A stretch of 64,000 bases of DNA from Sphingomonas sp. (GTDB taxonomy: Bacteria > Pseudomonadota > Alphaproteobacteria > Sphingomonadales > Sphingomonadaceae): NCBI GenBank assembly GCA_003248865.1, contig QFPK01000011.1, forward strand, positions 62,001 through 126,000, given 5' to 3'. This document shows, piece after piece, positions 35,011-41,970 of the stretch (the stretch's first letter is position 1; the number at the start of each line of letters is the position of its first letter). The translations under genes were made by a program, and so were the position numbers. Under the pieces are notes generated by a model. It ran no database searches, was not told the DNA's origin, and saw only the letters and a list, made by a program, of their open reading frames with translations.

Positions 35011-35103
35011 CCACACGCTCCATTCCGCCAGCGGCCAATGCGCCACTTCCCGAACAGTCGCCGGAATGCAGGATTTCTTACAAAAAAATGTGTGCCGGCC
35101 GGA

Positions 35104-36159
35104 TCAACCGGGGTCTACCGTCAGCAGCTTGTGCCGCTTCATGGCATGGCGCAGCTGGTCGTAACTCAGCCCCAGCATCTGGGCGGCCTTGCGCTGGTTG
35201 TGGCGGCAGGCATCCAGCGCCTGCTCCAGCAGCTTCTTCTCATAGGAGGCCACAGCCCCGCGAAAATCCGAAGGAACAGGCTCCGCGGCCTTCGCCGGCG
35301 CCACATCGCGGGAAGAGGCAGAACCCATCACAGGCTCCGGCACGATCACCGGGCGCGGGCTGGCGAAAGCGCCGGTCGGCCGCCAGGGGCTGTCGAACGG
35401 GTCCAGATCCAGCGTGCCCACCGGGCGATCCTCCTCGCCCCAGCGATAGCAGGCGCGCTCCACCACATTCTTCAGCTCGCGCACATTGCCCGGCCAGTCA
35501 TGCGCCTCCAGATCCTCCAGCACGCGCTGGGTAAAGCCGGGAAAGCTGCGCCAGCCCAGTTCAGAGGCCATGCGGCGGCCGAAGAAATCGGCCAGCTGGC
35601 GCACATCCTCCAGACGGGCGCGCAGCGGGGGCAGGGTGATCACCTCGAACGACAACCGGTCCAATAGGTCCGCCCGGAACTTGCCGGTCTCCGCAAGCTT
35701 CGGAAGGTCCTCGTTGGTGGCCGCCACCACACGGACATCCACCTGCACCGGCCGGGTACTGCCCAGGCGCGTCAACTCGCCATATTCCACGACTCGCAGC
35801 AGCCGCTCCTGCCCGGCGGCCGTCAGCATCCCCACCTCGTCCAGGAACAGGGTGCCGCCATCGGCCTCCTCGAAACGACCGGCGCGCGCCTTCACGGCGC
35901 CGGTGAAGGCCCCCGCCTCATAACCGAACAGCTCGGCATCCAGCAGGGTTTCGGGCAGCGCCGCGCAGTTCAGGCTGATCAGCTGCTCTTCCCAACGTGG
36001 TGACAGGCGATGAAGGCGCTCGGCGATCATCTCCTTGCCGGTGCCGCGCTCGCCGACAACCAGCACCGGCCGGCTGAGTTGCGCGGCCGCGCTGGCGCGC
36101 TCCACCGCATCCAGGAAGGGGCCGGACTGGCCGATGAGCTGAGTGGGCTTTTCAGGCAT
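35104..36159 (-). CDS. pspF: Psp operon transcriptional activator PspF
   Basis: A 351-residue sigma-54 activator without receiver domain. AAA+ domain: Walker A GERGTGKE at residues 36-43, sigma-54 contact loop GAFTGA at 83-88, Walker B GGTLFLDEVGML, and the arginine finger region near 160. A linker of about 60 residues leads to a C-terminal Fis-type helix-turn-helix (DACRHNQRKAAQMLGLSYDQLRHA, split as CRHNQRKAAQMLG and LSYDQLRHAMKRH). In other bacteria PspA binds PspF directly and inhibits it until envelope stress. It is divergent from the sigma-54 psp operon, whose enhancer lies in between. Confidence 0.92.
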   Translation of the reverse strand: MPEKPTQLIGQSGPFLDAVERASAAAQLSRPVLVVGERGTGKEMIAERLHRLSPRWEEQLISLNCAALPETLLDAELFGYEAGAFTGAVKARAGRFEEADGGTLFLDEVGMLTAAGQERLLRVVEYGELTRLGSTRPVQVDVRVVAATNEDLPKLAETGKFRADLLDRLSFEVITLPPLRARLEDVRQLADFFGRRMASELGWRSFPGFTQRVLEDLEAHDWPGNVRELKNVVERACYRWGEEDRPVGTLDLDPFDSPWRPTGAFASPRPVIVPEPVMGSASSRDVAPAKAAEPVPSDFRGAVASYEKKLLEQALDACRHNQRKAAQMLGLSYDQLRHAMKRHKLLTVDPG

Positions 36160-36184
36160 GGGCTGAATTTAGCGAGATTGGCGC

Positions 36185-36262
36185 GATTTTCCAATAGTTC
36201 GCACTGAATACGAATAATTGGCCAATCACTTGCGCCTAGGGAATTTCCAATCGTTTGAAAAT
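36185..36262. promoter_or_regulatory. Candidate PspF upstream activating sequences
   Basis: Between pspF and the sigma-54 promoter: TTTCCAATAGTT at 36188-36199, a perfect ten-base palindrome ATTGGCCAAT at 36217-36226, and TTTCCAATCGTT at 36244-36255. Each contains CCAAT or its complement, spaced about 25-31 bases apart. They lie about 35-100 bases upstream of the -24 element, where enhancer sites belong; PspF binding is inferred. Confidence 0.5.
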
Positions 36263-36287
36263 AAAAGATAAAAATCGATCCGGGCAG

Positions 36288-36304
36288 TTGGCACGGAAGG
36301 TGCA
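36288..36304 (+). promoter_or_regulatory. Sigma-54 promoter of the psp operon
   Basis: TTGGCACG-GAAGG-TGCA matches the -24/-12 consensus, with GG and GC exactly ten bases apart. The predicted start point is about 12 bases after the GC, near 36315, which gives a 24-base leader before ATG 36339. PspF, encoded divergently, is the expected activator. Confidence 0.85.
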
Positions 36305-36338
36305 TTACATCTGACATCTGATTTTGAGGAGTTTGGTT

Positions 36339-36509
36339 ATGAGTGCCCGTTTCGCCCATCTTGTCCGCGTGCCGCTGTTCGGCACCATCGCCATCCTGGC
36401 TGGTGCGCTGACGGTGATGCTGGCCGCCGGGCCCGCCATTGCCGCCGAAGGCTTCACGATTTCCGCAATCCCGTCTGCTGTCAGTCCCGAGGCCGCGCAT
36501 GCGGCGTGA
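36339..36509 (+). CDS. Small secreted or membrane-anchored peptide, first gene of the psp operon
   Basis: A 56-residue product starting MSARFAHLVRVPLFG, with one hydrophobic segment (TIAILAGALTVMLAAGPAIA) and a short tail EGFTISAIPSAVSPEAAHAA. A signal peptidase site after AIAA is possible, leaving a 20-residue peptide. GAGGAG lies eight bases before ATG, and the sigma-54 promoter is 35 bases upstream, so it is the first translated frame of the psp transcript. No family is recognised. It is separated from pspA by a long hairpin. Confidence 0.6.
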   Translation: MSARFAHLVRVPLFGTIAILAGALTVMLAAGPAIAAEGFTISAIPSAVSPEAAHAA

Positions 36510-36520
36510 GCAGGCGGAAC

Positions 36521-36573
36521 CTGGCCCGGGGGAGGGGGCTTCATCCCCTCTCTCGCACCCTCTCCCGGGCCAG
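36521..36573 (+). terminator. Long hairpin between the small peptide gene and pspA
   Basis: Sixteen-base arms CTGGCCCGGGGGAGGG and CCCTCTCCCGGGCCAG pair with one G-U wobble and enclose a 21-base loop. A competing inner hairpin AGGGG/CCCCT (36533-36549) overlaps the left arm, so two structures can alternate. TTTCTTA follows. It may attenuate or stabilise transcript reaching pspA. Confidence 0.55.
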
Positions 36574-36663
36574 TTTCTTATGGTAATCGAACCCGAGAAA
36601 CCGGCTATACTCCACCCAGAACTCATCCCTGATCGGAACAGGGGCCATTTCCAGGAGCAGACC

Positions 36664-37332
36664 ATGGGCATTTTCTCCCGCGCCAGAGACATCATCCAGG
36701 CCAATGTGAGCGACCTGCTCGACCGTGCCGAGGATCCCGCCAAGACCATCCGGCTGGTGATCATGGAAATGGAAGAAACGCTGGTGGAAGTGCGGGCGCA
36801 GGCCGCGCGCACCATCGCGGACCAGAAGGAACTGCGCCGCACCATCATGAAGCTGGACCAGGCACAGGCCAACTGGGCCGACAAGGCCGAGCTGGCACTG
36901 TCCAAGGATCGTGAGGATCTGGCGACGGCTGCGCTGATGGAAAAGCAGAAGGTGGCGCAGACCGGCAACATGCTGAAGGGCGAAGTGGAACTGCTGGACG
37001 AGCAGCTCCGCGCCTTCGAGGACGACATCTCCAAGCTGGAAGCAAAGCTGCGCGAGGCGCGCAGCCGGCAGAACGCCCTGCTCACCCGGCTGGAAGGCGC
37101 CCAGACCCGCGCCCGTGCCCGCACCATGACGCGCGGCAACCGGGTGGAGGATGCCTTCAGCCGCTTCGAGATCCTGGAGCGCCGGGTGGACATGGCCGAG
37201 GGCCGCGCCGAGGTCTATGATCTCGCCCCCGTCCAGAAGAGCCTGGAAGAGGAAATTCTCGAACTGCGCACCAACGATGCCGTCGCCGCCGAGCTCGCCG
37301 AGCTGAAGGCGCGCATGCAACAGAAGCACTGA
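36664..37332 (+). CDS. pspA: Phage shock protein A
   Basis: A 222-residue, almost fully helical protein of the PspA/IM30/ESCRT-III family. It begins MGIFSRARDIIQANVSDLLD, with the amphipathic membrane-binding helix, followed by the DLLDRAEDPAKTIRLVIMEMEE signature (as DLLDRAEDPAKTIRLVIMEM) and long coiled coils to the C-terminus. It binds stressed inner membrane and restrains PspF. AGGAG precedes ATG 36664. It lies 90 bases beyond the hairpin and just before pspB. Confidence 0.95.
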   Translation: MGIFSRARDIIQANVSDLLDRAEDPAKTIRLVIMEMEETLVEVRAQAARTIADQKELRRTIMKLDQAQANWADKAELALSKDREDLATAALMEKQKVAQTGNMLKGEVELLDEQLRAFEDDISKLEAKLREARSRQNALLTRLEGAQTRARARTMTRGNRVEDAFSRFEILERRVDMAEGRAEVYDLAPVQKSLEEEILELRTNDAVAAELAELKARMQQKH

Positions 37333-37346
37333 GGAGGGCCCCGGCG

Positions 37347-37637
37347 ATGGAAGACGTTCTGGTTCCGATCATCGCGATCCCGGTTGTCATGCTGGGTCTG
37401 CCGTGGCTGATCCTGCACTATGTCACCAAGTGGAAGCAGGCGAAGTCGATCACGTTGGAAGATGAAAATCTGCTGGACGAATTGCACGACATCGCGCGCC
37501 GCCTGGATGACCGTATGACCAGCATCGAACGCATCATCGCCGTTGACCGGGGTGAGCCCGTGCGCGTCTCGGACCTCCGGCGGGAAGCGAACAACGTGGA
37601 ACTTCACCCGCAGTTCCGTCGTGACCGCTCGATCTGA
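37347..37637 (+). CDS. pspB: Phage shock protein B
   Basis: A 96-residue inner-membrane protein with one N-terminal helix (VPIIAIPVVMLGLPWLILHY) followed by a cytoplasmic coiled coil LLDELHDIARRLDDRMTSIE that leads to a variable tail. The length and layout fit PspB, which with PspC senses stress and recruits PspA. GAGGAGG lies before the ATG. Its RLDDRMTSIERII segment aligns weakly with the shared C-terminal motif of the next four proteins. Confidence 0.9.
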   Translation: MEDVLVPIIAIPVVMLGLPWLILHYVTKWKQAKSITLEDENLLDELHDIARRLDDRMTSIERIIAVDRGEPVRVSDLRREANNVELHPQFRRDRSI

Positions 37638-37678
37638 ACAAAAGCAAGCAACAAGCTGCAAAAGAAGGGATTAGGGAA

Positions 37679-38068
37679 ATGTCTCGCCGCACTGGTTTCT
37701 ACCTGGACAAGCAGAACCGCAAGTTCATGGGTGTCTGCGCTGGCATCGCGGACTACACCGGCTTCGATGTGCTGTGGGTGCGCGTTGCGACGGTGGCCGC
37801 GACCGTAATCGGTTTCCCCTTCCCGCTGATCGCCTATCTGGCCATCGGCTGGATCGCAGACCCAAAGCCCGGCAACTTCTACCTTGAAGAGGTCGATCCC
37901 GAGGACAAGCAGTTCTGGCAGAAGACCCGGGCGGCCCCCGGCCGTTCCATCCGGGAAGTGCGCTCCAGCTTCCGCGACATCGATCGCCGCCTGCGCGATA
38001 TCGAGCTGGCCTACACCAGCCCGAACAACCGCCTGGCCCGCGAGATCGACGATCTGAAGCACCAGTAA
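37679..38068 (+). CDS. pspC: Phage shock protein C
   Basis: A 129-residue protein with the PspC domain at the N-terminus: FYLDKQNRKFMGVCAGIADYTG, then a membrane helix region ATVAATVIGFPFPLIAYLAIGW. A cytoplasmic C-terminal helix (about 90-129) ends RLRDIELAYTSPNNRLAREI followed by DDLKHQ. That tail recurs in the three downstream proteins. PspC acts with PspB in stress sensing. It is 41 bases after pspB. Confidence 0.92.
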   Translation: MSRRTGFYLDKQNRKFMGVCAGIADYTGFDVLWVRVATVAATVIGFPFPLIAYLAIGWIADPKPGNFYLEEVDPEDKQFWQKTRAAPGRSIREVRSSFRDIDRRLRDIELAYTSPNNRLAREIDDLKHQ

Positions 38069-38119
38069 GCGTCGCCCGCACCAGACACCCGCAACAGACC
38101 CGTAACTGGGGGGATAAAG

Positions 38120-38416
38120 ATGTTCAATTCACCGTTCATTGTGCCTGTGATGGCGCTGCTGATCCCGATCGTGGCGATCATCATGAAAAACTGGCGCCAA
38201 GTGCAGAACCGCAAGATGGACCTGATGGAGCGCGGCACAGACGACAAATCCAGCGCCGCGCTGGAAGTGGCGCAAGCCCGTGTCGCCAAGCTGGAAGCGC
38301 GCATTGCCGTGCTGGAGCGGATCGTGACCGACAAGCGCACCACGTTGGCCGACGAGATCGATGCGCTTGGTGTCCCGGCTTCGCGGACCGCCCTGCCGCC
38401 CCGTTTCGATCAATAA
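38120..38416 (+). CDS. Psp-operon membrane/coiled-coil protein, paralogue 1
   Basis: A 98-residue protein with an N-terminal membrane helix (IVPVMALLIPIVAIIM), a short basic linker, and a coiled coil whose end is ARIAVLERIVTDKRTTLADE-I-D-A-L. This motif matches PspC and the next two products. Function unknown; by layout it is a PspB-like helper. The gene ends in a 13-base direct duplication that includes its stop and the ribosome site of the next gene. Confidence 0.75.
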   Translation: MFNSPFIVPVMALLIPIVAIIMKNWRQVQNRKMDLMERGTDDKSSAALEVAQARVAKLEARIAVLERIVTDKRTTLADEIDALGVPASRTALPPRFDQ

Positions 38417-38443
38417 GGCCTCGATCAATAAGGAAGTGAAATC

Positions 38444-38740
38444 ATGGAATTCGTGACTTCGCCTGCATTCGCGATCATCGGCCTGGCCGCCGTCATGGGT
38501 TGGGTGATCACCACCTGGCTTCGAATCAAGCATGGCTATCCGCTGGAGAGCAGCTGGGGCACACCGATGAAGCCGGTTCACAGCAATGAGACGACCGAGC
38601 GGCTCCGCCTCCTGACGTCTGAAAATGCCCAGCTCCAGGCCGAACTGGGCGCCCTGAAGGATCGCGTCCACACGCTCGAGCGCATCGCCACAGACGAAGG
38701 CCGTCGCCTCAGCCGCGAGATCGACGATCTTCGCCACTGA
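38444..38740 (+). CDS. Psp-operon membrane/coiled-coil protein, paralogue 2
   Basis: A 98-residue protein: N-terminal helix (FAIIGLAAVMGWVITTWL), a polar linker, and a C-terminal coiled coil LKDRVHTLERIATDEGRRLS followed by REIDDLRH. AAGGAAG precedes the ATG. The same sequence pattern as paralogues 1 and 3 and the PspC tail shows common descent by duplication. No known family name is assigned from sequence alone. Confidence 0.75.
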   Translation: MEFVTSPAFAIIGLAAVMGWVITTWLRIKHGYPLESSWGTPMKPVHSNETTERLRLLTSENAQLQAELGALKDRVHTLERIATDEGRRLSREIDDLRH

Positions 38741-38801
38741 TCTCGCCACCGATCTTGAACGGCAGCTAATTGACCGGCTGGGGGCCGGGGGAGTTTGAAC
38801 C

Positions 38802-39113
38802 ATGGATTTCTGGGAAGCCGTTGTCCTGATCGTCGCCATCGTGATGATCGGCAAGGTGATGAGCGGCGGGCGCTGGAACAAGGAAACCCGCAAGTGGGAG
38901 AAATACTCCCCCGAGAATCCCTATGTGCGCATGGGGCAGGTCGACGGGGAGGTTCCGCAACTCCGCAAGGAAATTGCCGGGCTAAAGGATCGCATCGCCA
39001 CGCTGGAAAAACTGGCCACTGATCCCGGCCGCCAGCTGTCAGACGAGATCGAGAAACTGCGCAGCCTGCCGCCGCGCAAGCCGGCCGGCGAAAGTGACCG
39101 CCCGCTGATCTGA
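38802..39113 (+). CDS. Psp-operon membrane/coiled-coil protein, paralogue 3
   Basis: A 103-residue protein: N-terminal helix (FWEAVVLIVAIVMIGKVM), then a loop with WNKETRKWEKYSPENPYV and a C-terminal coiled coil LKDRIATLEKLATDPGRQLS with DEIEKLRS. It closes the psp cluster, with sufE 65 bases on. GGGGGAG precedes the ATG. Its coiled-coil end is nearly the same as that of paralogue 2 and PspC. Confidence 0.75.
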   Translation: MDFWEAVVLIVAIVMIGKVMSGGRWNKETRKWEKYSPENPYVRMGQVDGEVPQLRKEIAGLKDRIATLEKLATDPGRQLSDEIEKLRSLPPRKPAGESDRPLI

Positions 39114-39178
39114 CTGCCCGGGCATTTGGGCCAAGCATTTGGCTTGAAGGGCATGGCCGCCGGCCTTATCCGGTTGCC

Positions 39179-39589
39179 ATGCCCCTTCTTTTTTCCGACC
39201 TGGCCGACGAATGGGAAGCCGCCCTCGACACCGATGACCGCTATCGTGCGCTCATCGACTTCGGCCGCCGGCTCCCGCCGATGGATGCCGCGCTGAAGAC
39301 AGCCGCGACGAAGGTTCCCGGATGCTCGGCCGATGTGTGGGTCTATCCGCTGGAAGAGGGCGGCGTCCTGCGCTTCCAGGCCGACAGCAATGCCGACATC
39401 ACGCGCGGCGTGGTGGCCGCCATCGTCAGCCTGGTGGATGGCCGCACGCCGGCCGAAATCCTGGCAGCCCCGATCGAGGCTCAGCTGGAATCGATCGGCC
39501 TGAAGCGCCACTTGTCCGCCAACCGCACCCAGGGCGTTCCCAACATGATCGCGCGCGTGCGCGAAGCCGCGCAAAGGCTGGCCGCATGA
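39179..39589 (+). CDS. sufE: Cysteine desulfuration protein SufE
   Basis: A 136-residue SufE protein. The sulfur-accepting Cys49 lies in ATKVPGCSADVWVYP, and FQADSNADITRGVVAAIVSL and the LSANRTQGVPNMIARVRE end are conserved. It takes persulfide sulfur from SufS and passes it to the SufBCD scaffold. The stop overlaps the next start by four bases. It is not next to the rest of the suf cluster; NfuA at 25.7 kb is another Fe-S gene in the window. Confidence 0.93.
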   Translation: MPLLFSDLADEWEAALDTDDRYRALIDFGRRLPPMDAALKTAATKVPGCSADVWVYPLEEGGVLRFQADSNADITRGVVAAIVSLVDGRTPAEILAAPIEAQLESIGLKRHLSANRTQGVPNMIARVREAAQRLAA

Positions 39590-40041
39590 GCGAAAGCAAG
39601 CCGCAGCTTACGCCCGAAGAACGAATGAAGCGCTATGTCGACCGCGCCATGTCGGCCGTGCCGCACCTGCAGGCGCTCGGCATCCGCTTCCGCGCCATGG
39701 GCACGGACTGGGCCGAACTGGAAATGCCCTATGCGCCGCAGCTGGTGGCCTACCCGGACACCGGCGTGATCGCCTCGGGCGCGGTCTTTTCCCTGATGGA
39801 TTCGGCCGCCGGCTTCTCCGTTCTGGTGAAGCTGGGCCGCCTCGAACCCCATGCCACGCTGGACCTGCGCTGCGATTATCTCCGCCCCGCCGCACCGGGC
39901 AAGAATGTGATCGGCCGGGCGGAATGCTACAAGATTACCCGTCGCGTCGCCTTCGTGCGCGGCATCGCCCATGATGGGGAGCCGGACCACCCCATCGCCC
40001 ATGTGGCAGGCACCTTCATGTTCACGAACTCGCCCGCATGA
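39586..40041 (+). CDS. Hotdog-fold thioesterase (PaaI-like), first of a tandem pair
   Basis: A 151-residue protein with a hotdog fold. IASGAVFSLMDSAAGFSVLVKL contains the catalytic Asp region of PaaI-type thioesterases, and TLDLRCDYLRPAAPG is the central strand block. It hydrolyses acyl-CoA of unknown identity. ATG 39586 overlaps the sufE stop by four bases; the next thioesterase start overlaps its stop by four bases. Confidence 0.82.
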   Translation: MSESKPQLTPEERMKRYVDRAMSAVPHLQALGIRFRAMGTDWAELEMPYAPQLVAYPDTGVIASGAVFSLMDSAAGFSVLVKLGRLEPHATLDLRCDYLRPAAPGKNVIGRAECYKITRRVAFVRGIAHDGEPDHPIAHVAGTFMFTNSPA

Positions 40042-40427
40042 CGTTGCCGGAAATCCTTCCGCCCTATGCGGCGATGCTGGGCCTGCGGCTGGATGGCCGC
40101 GCGCTGGTGATGCCCTACAGCTATGCGCTCATCGGTTCGCCCGGCCGGCTGCACGGCGGCTCGGTGGCCGGGCTCATGGAAATCGCAGGCAATCTCGCGG
40201 TACGCAGCGCGCTTGGCGAGGATCAGGCGCAGGTGAAGCCGATCAACGTGACGGTGGATTATCTGCGCGAAGGCGCGCTCGAGGATACCTATGCCGAAGC
40301 CATCCTGATGCGGATGGGGCGGCGCGTCGCCAATGTCAGGGTCGAGGCCTGGCAGGGCGACCGCACCCGGCTGATCGCGGCCGCGCGCATGAACCTGCTG
40401 ATCATCCGACAGAGCGCAACGGCCTGA
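40038..40427 (+). CDS. Hotdog-fold thioesterase (PaaI-like), second of a tandem pair
   Basis: A 129-residue hotdog protein. SPGRLHGGSVAGLMEIAGNLA has the HGG motif typical of the PaaI/YigI group, and PINVTVDYLREG is the following strand. The first protein of the pair has an SG rather than HGG at the equivalent site, so the two may form a hetero-oligomer with non-equal sites (inference). It is translationally coupled to the upstream gene. Confidence 0.85.
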   Translation: MTLPEILPPYAAMLGLRLDGRALVMPYSYALIGSPGRLHGGSVAGLMEIAGNLAVRSALGEDQAQVKPINVTVDYLREGALEDTYAEAILMRMGRRVANVRVEAWQGDRTRLIAAARMNLLIIRQSATA

Positions 40428-40455
40428 CCGGGCGCCGGCACGATGGGGGGATAGC

Positions 40456-41970
40456 GTGACCGGTCTGGAAATCGAACTGAAGGCGGGGCTGACGGCGGCT
40501 GATGCCGTGCTGCTCGCGCGGCGGCTGAGCAGGCTGGCCGGTCCCGCCTCCGCGCCGCTGAAACTCGCGGCAGTCTATTATGACACCGAAGGCCGCCGTC
40601 TGGCGCAGGAGGGCATCGCCTTTCGCGTCCGCCGCGAGGATGGGCTGCTGGTGCAGACGGTGAAAGCCGGACGCACGCAACTGGGCGGCTTCCATCAGGT
40701 GCGCGAAGTCAGCGCGCGGCTGACGCGGCCGGCGCCGAACCCGGAAGCTGTCGCCGATCCGACCCTGCGCGCTCGCATCCTGGACCTGACCGCCAAAGCC
40801 CCTCTGCAAAAGCAGTTCGAAACCCGCGTCTCGCGCCGCCTGTGGCGGGTGCAACACGAACATGGGCTGGTCGAAGTGGCGCTGGATCGCGGCGAGATTC
40901 GCGCAGGCGCCGCCGTGGATCCGATCCGAGAGGTGGAATTCGAACTGCTGGGCGGCTCCCCACAGGCCCTGTTCGCCGTCGCACGCCAACTGATCGGAGA
41001 CATACCGGCCGATCTCTCCATTCCCAACAAGGCGGCGCGCGGCGCGGCATTGGCGGATGGCGCCCCCCGGCAACTGCAACCGGCCACCAGCAAGCCGCCC
41101 ATTCCCGGGCCGGGTTTCGGTGGTGAATCCAGCTGGCAGCAAGCTCTGGGGTCGGCCGCGAAGGCCATCGCCACCAATCTGGCGCTCACCGGCACGTCCG
41201 ATGAGCCGGAAGGGCCGCACCAGCTGCGCGTTGCACTGCGCCGCCTGCGCGCGGCCGAACGGGTTCACCGACCGTTGCTGGCAGAGGATATCTCGCTGGA
41301 AATTCGCACCATGGCTCGGGACGTCGGCCGGGCCGTCGCACCATTGCGCGACAGCGACGTGCTCACAGCCGAATTGCGCAACGTATCGGACTCGCCGGAA
41401 CTGGCAGACGCATTGGCGGCCGCCAACATTGCCGAGCGGGGCAGGGCGCGCACCGCCTTGCGCCAGCTGGACACAACGGGCTTTGCGATACGGCTGATCG
41501 AACTGGCAGCGATCGGCGGCTGGAAGCCGGACCCCCGCAAACCGGATCAACCCGTGGAACAGCTGGCGGAACGCGCGCTCGGGCGGCTGTGGAAACGTGC
41601 GTCCCGCCTTGGCGACCGGCTTTCAACCCTCAGCGACGAGGATCGCCACGAATTCCGAAAACTTCTGAAGAAACTCCGTTATTGTCTGGAAATAACGCCA
41701 TTTCCTGAAAACAGAAAATCCTTCACCTCAGCGCTGAAGAGGTTGCAGGAAGATCTGGGAACCCTGAACGACGTCGCCGTACTGGAAGGCTGGATGCCAG
41801 ATGTCGCCGATGACGCGATCTCGGATGCGAAGGCCGTGCTTCTGAAATCCGCCCGCGGCCGAACGGACTTGTCGCTCGGCCGTGCCTGCCGCCACTGGCG
41901 CGATCTCAGGGCTGAGGCACGCCCGTGGGAGGCTGCAACGCCTTCACGGCCTCGGTCACGGAATCGCTGA
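40456..41970 (+). CDS. CYTH and CHAD domain-containing protein
   Basis: A 504-residue, two-domain protein. N-terminal CYTH (about 1-200) starts TGLEIELKAGLTAADA with the diagnostic ExExK at residues 5-9, and has RVRREDGLLVQTVK and later charged strands that line the tunnel binding triphosphate. The C-terminal CHAD domain (about 225-500) is helical with His- and Arg-rich turns such as HQLRVALRRLRAAER and EFRKLLKKLRYCLE, which bind polyphosphate. Fusions of this type are linked to polyphosphate or tripolyphosphate metabolism. The start is GTG with GGGGG upstream. It overlaps the convergent phosphodiesterase gene by 65 bases at the 3' end. Confidence 0.88.
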   Translation: MTGLEIELKAGLTAADAVLLARRLSRLAGPASAPLKLAAVYYDTEGRRLAQEGIAFRVRREDGLLVQTVKAGRTQLGGFHQVREVSARLTRPAPNPEAVADPTLRARILDLTAKAPLQKQFETRVSRRLWRVQHEHGLVEVALDRGEIRAGAAVDPIREVEFELLGGSPQALFAVARQLIGDIPADLSIPNKAARGAALADGAPRQLQPATSKPPIPGPGFGGESSWQQALGSAAKAIATNLALTGTSDEPEGPHQLRVALRRLRAAERVHRPLLAEDISLEIRTMARDVGRAVAPLRDSDVLTAELRNVSDSPELADALAAANIAERGRARTALRQLDTTGFAIRLIELAAIGGWKPDPRKPDQPVEQLAERALGRLWKRASRLGDRLSTLSDEDRHEFRKLLKKLRYCLEITPFPENRKSFTSALKRLQEDLGTLNDVAVLEGWMPDVADDAISDAKAVLLKSARGRTDLSLGRACRHWRDLRAEARPWEAATPSRPRSRNR

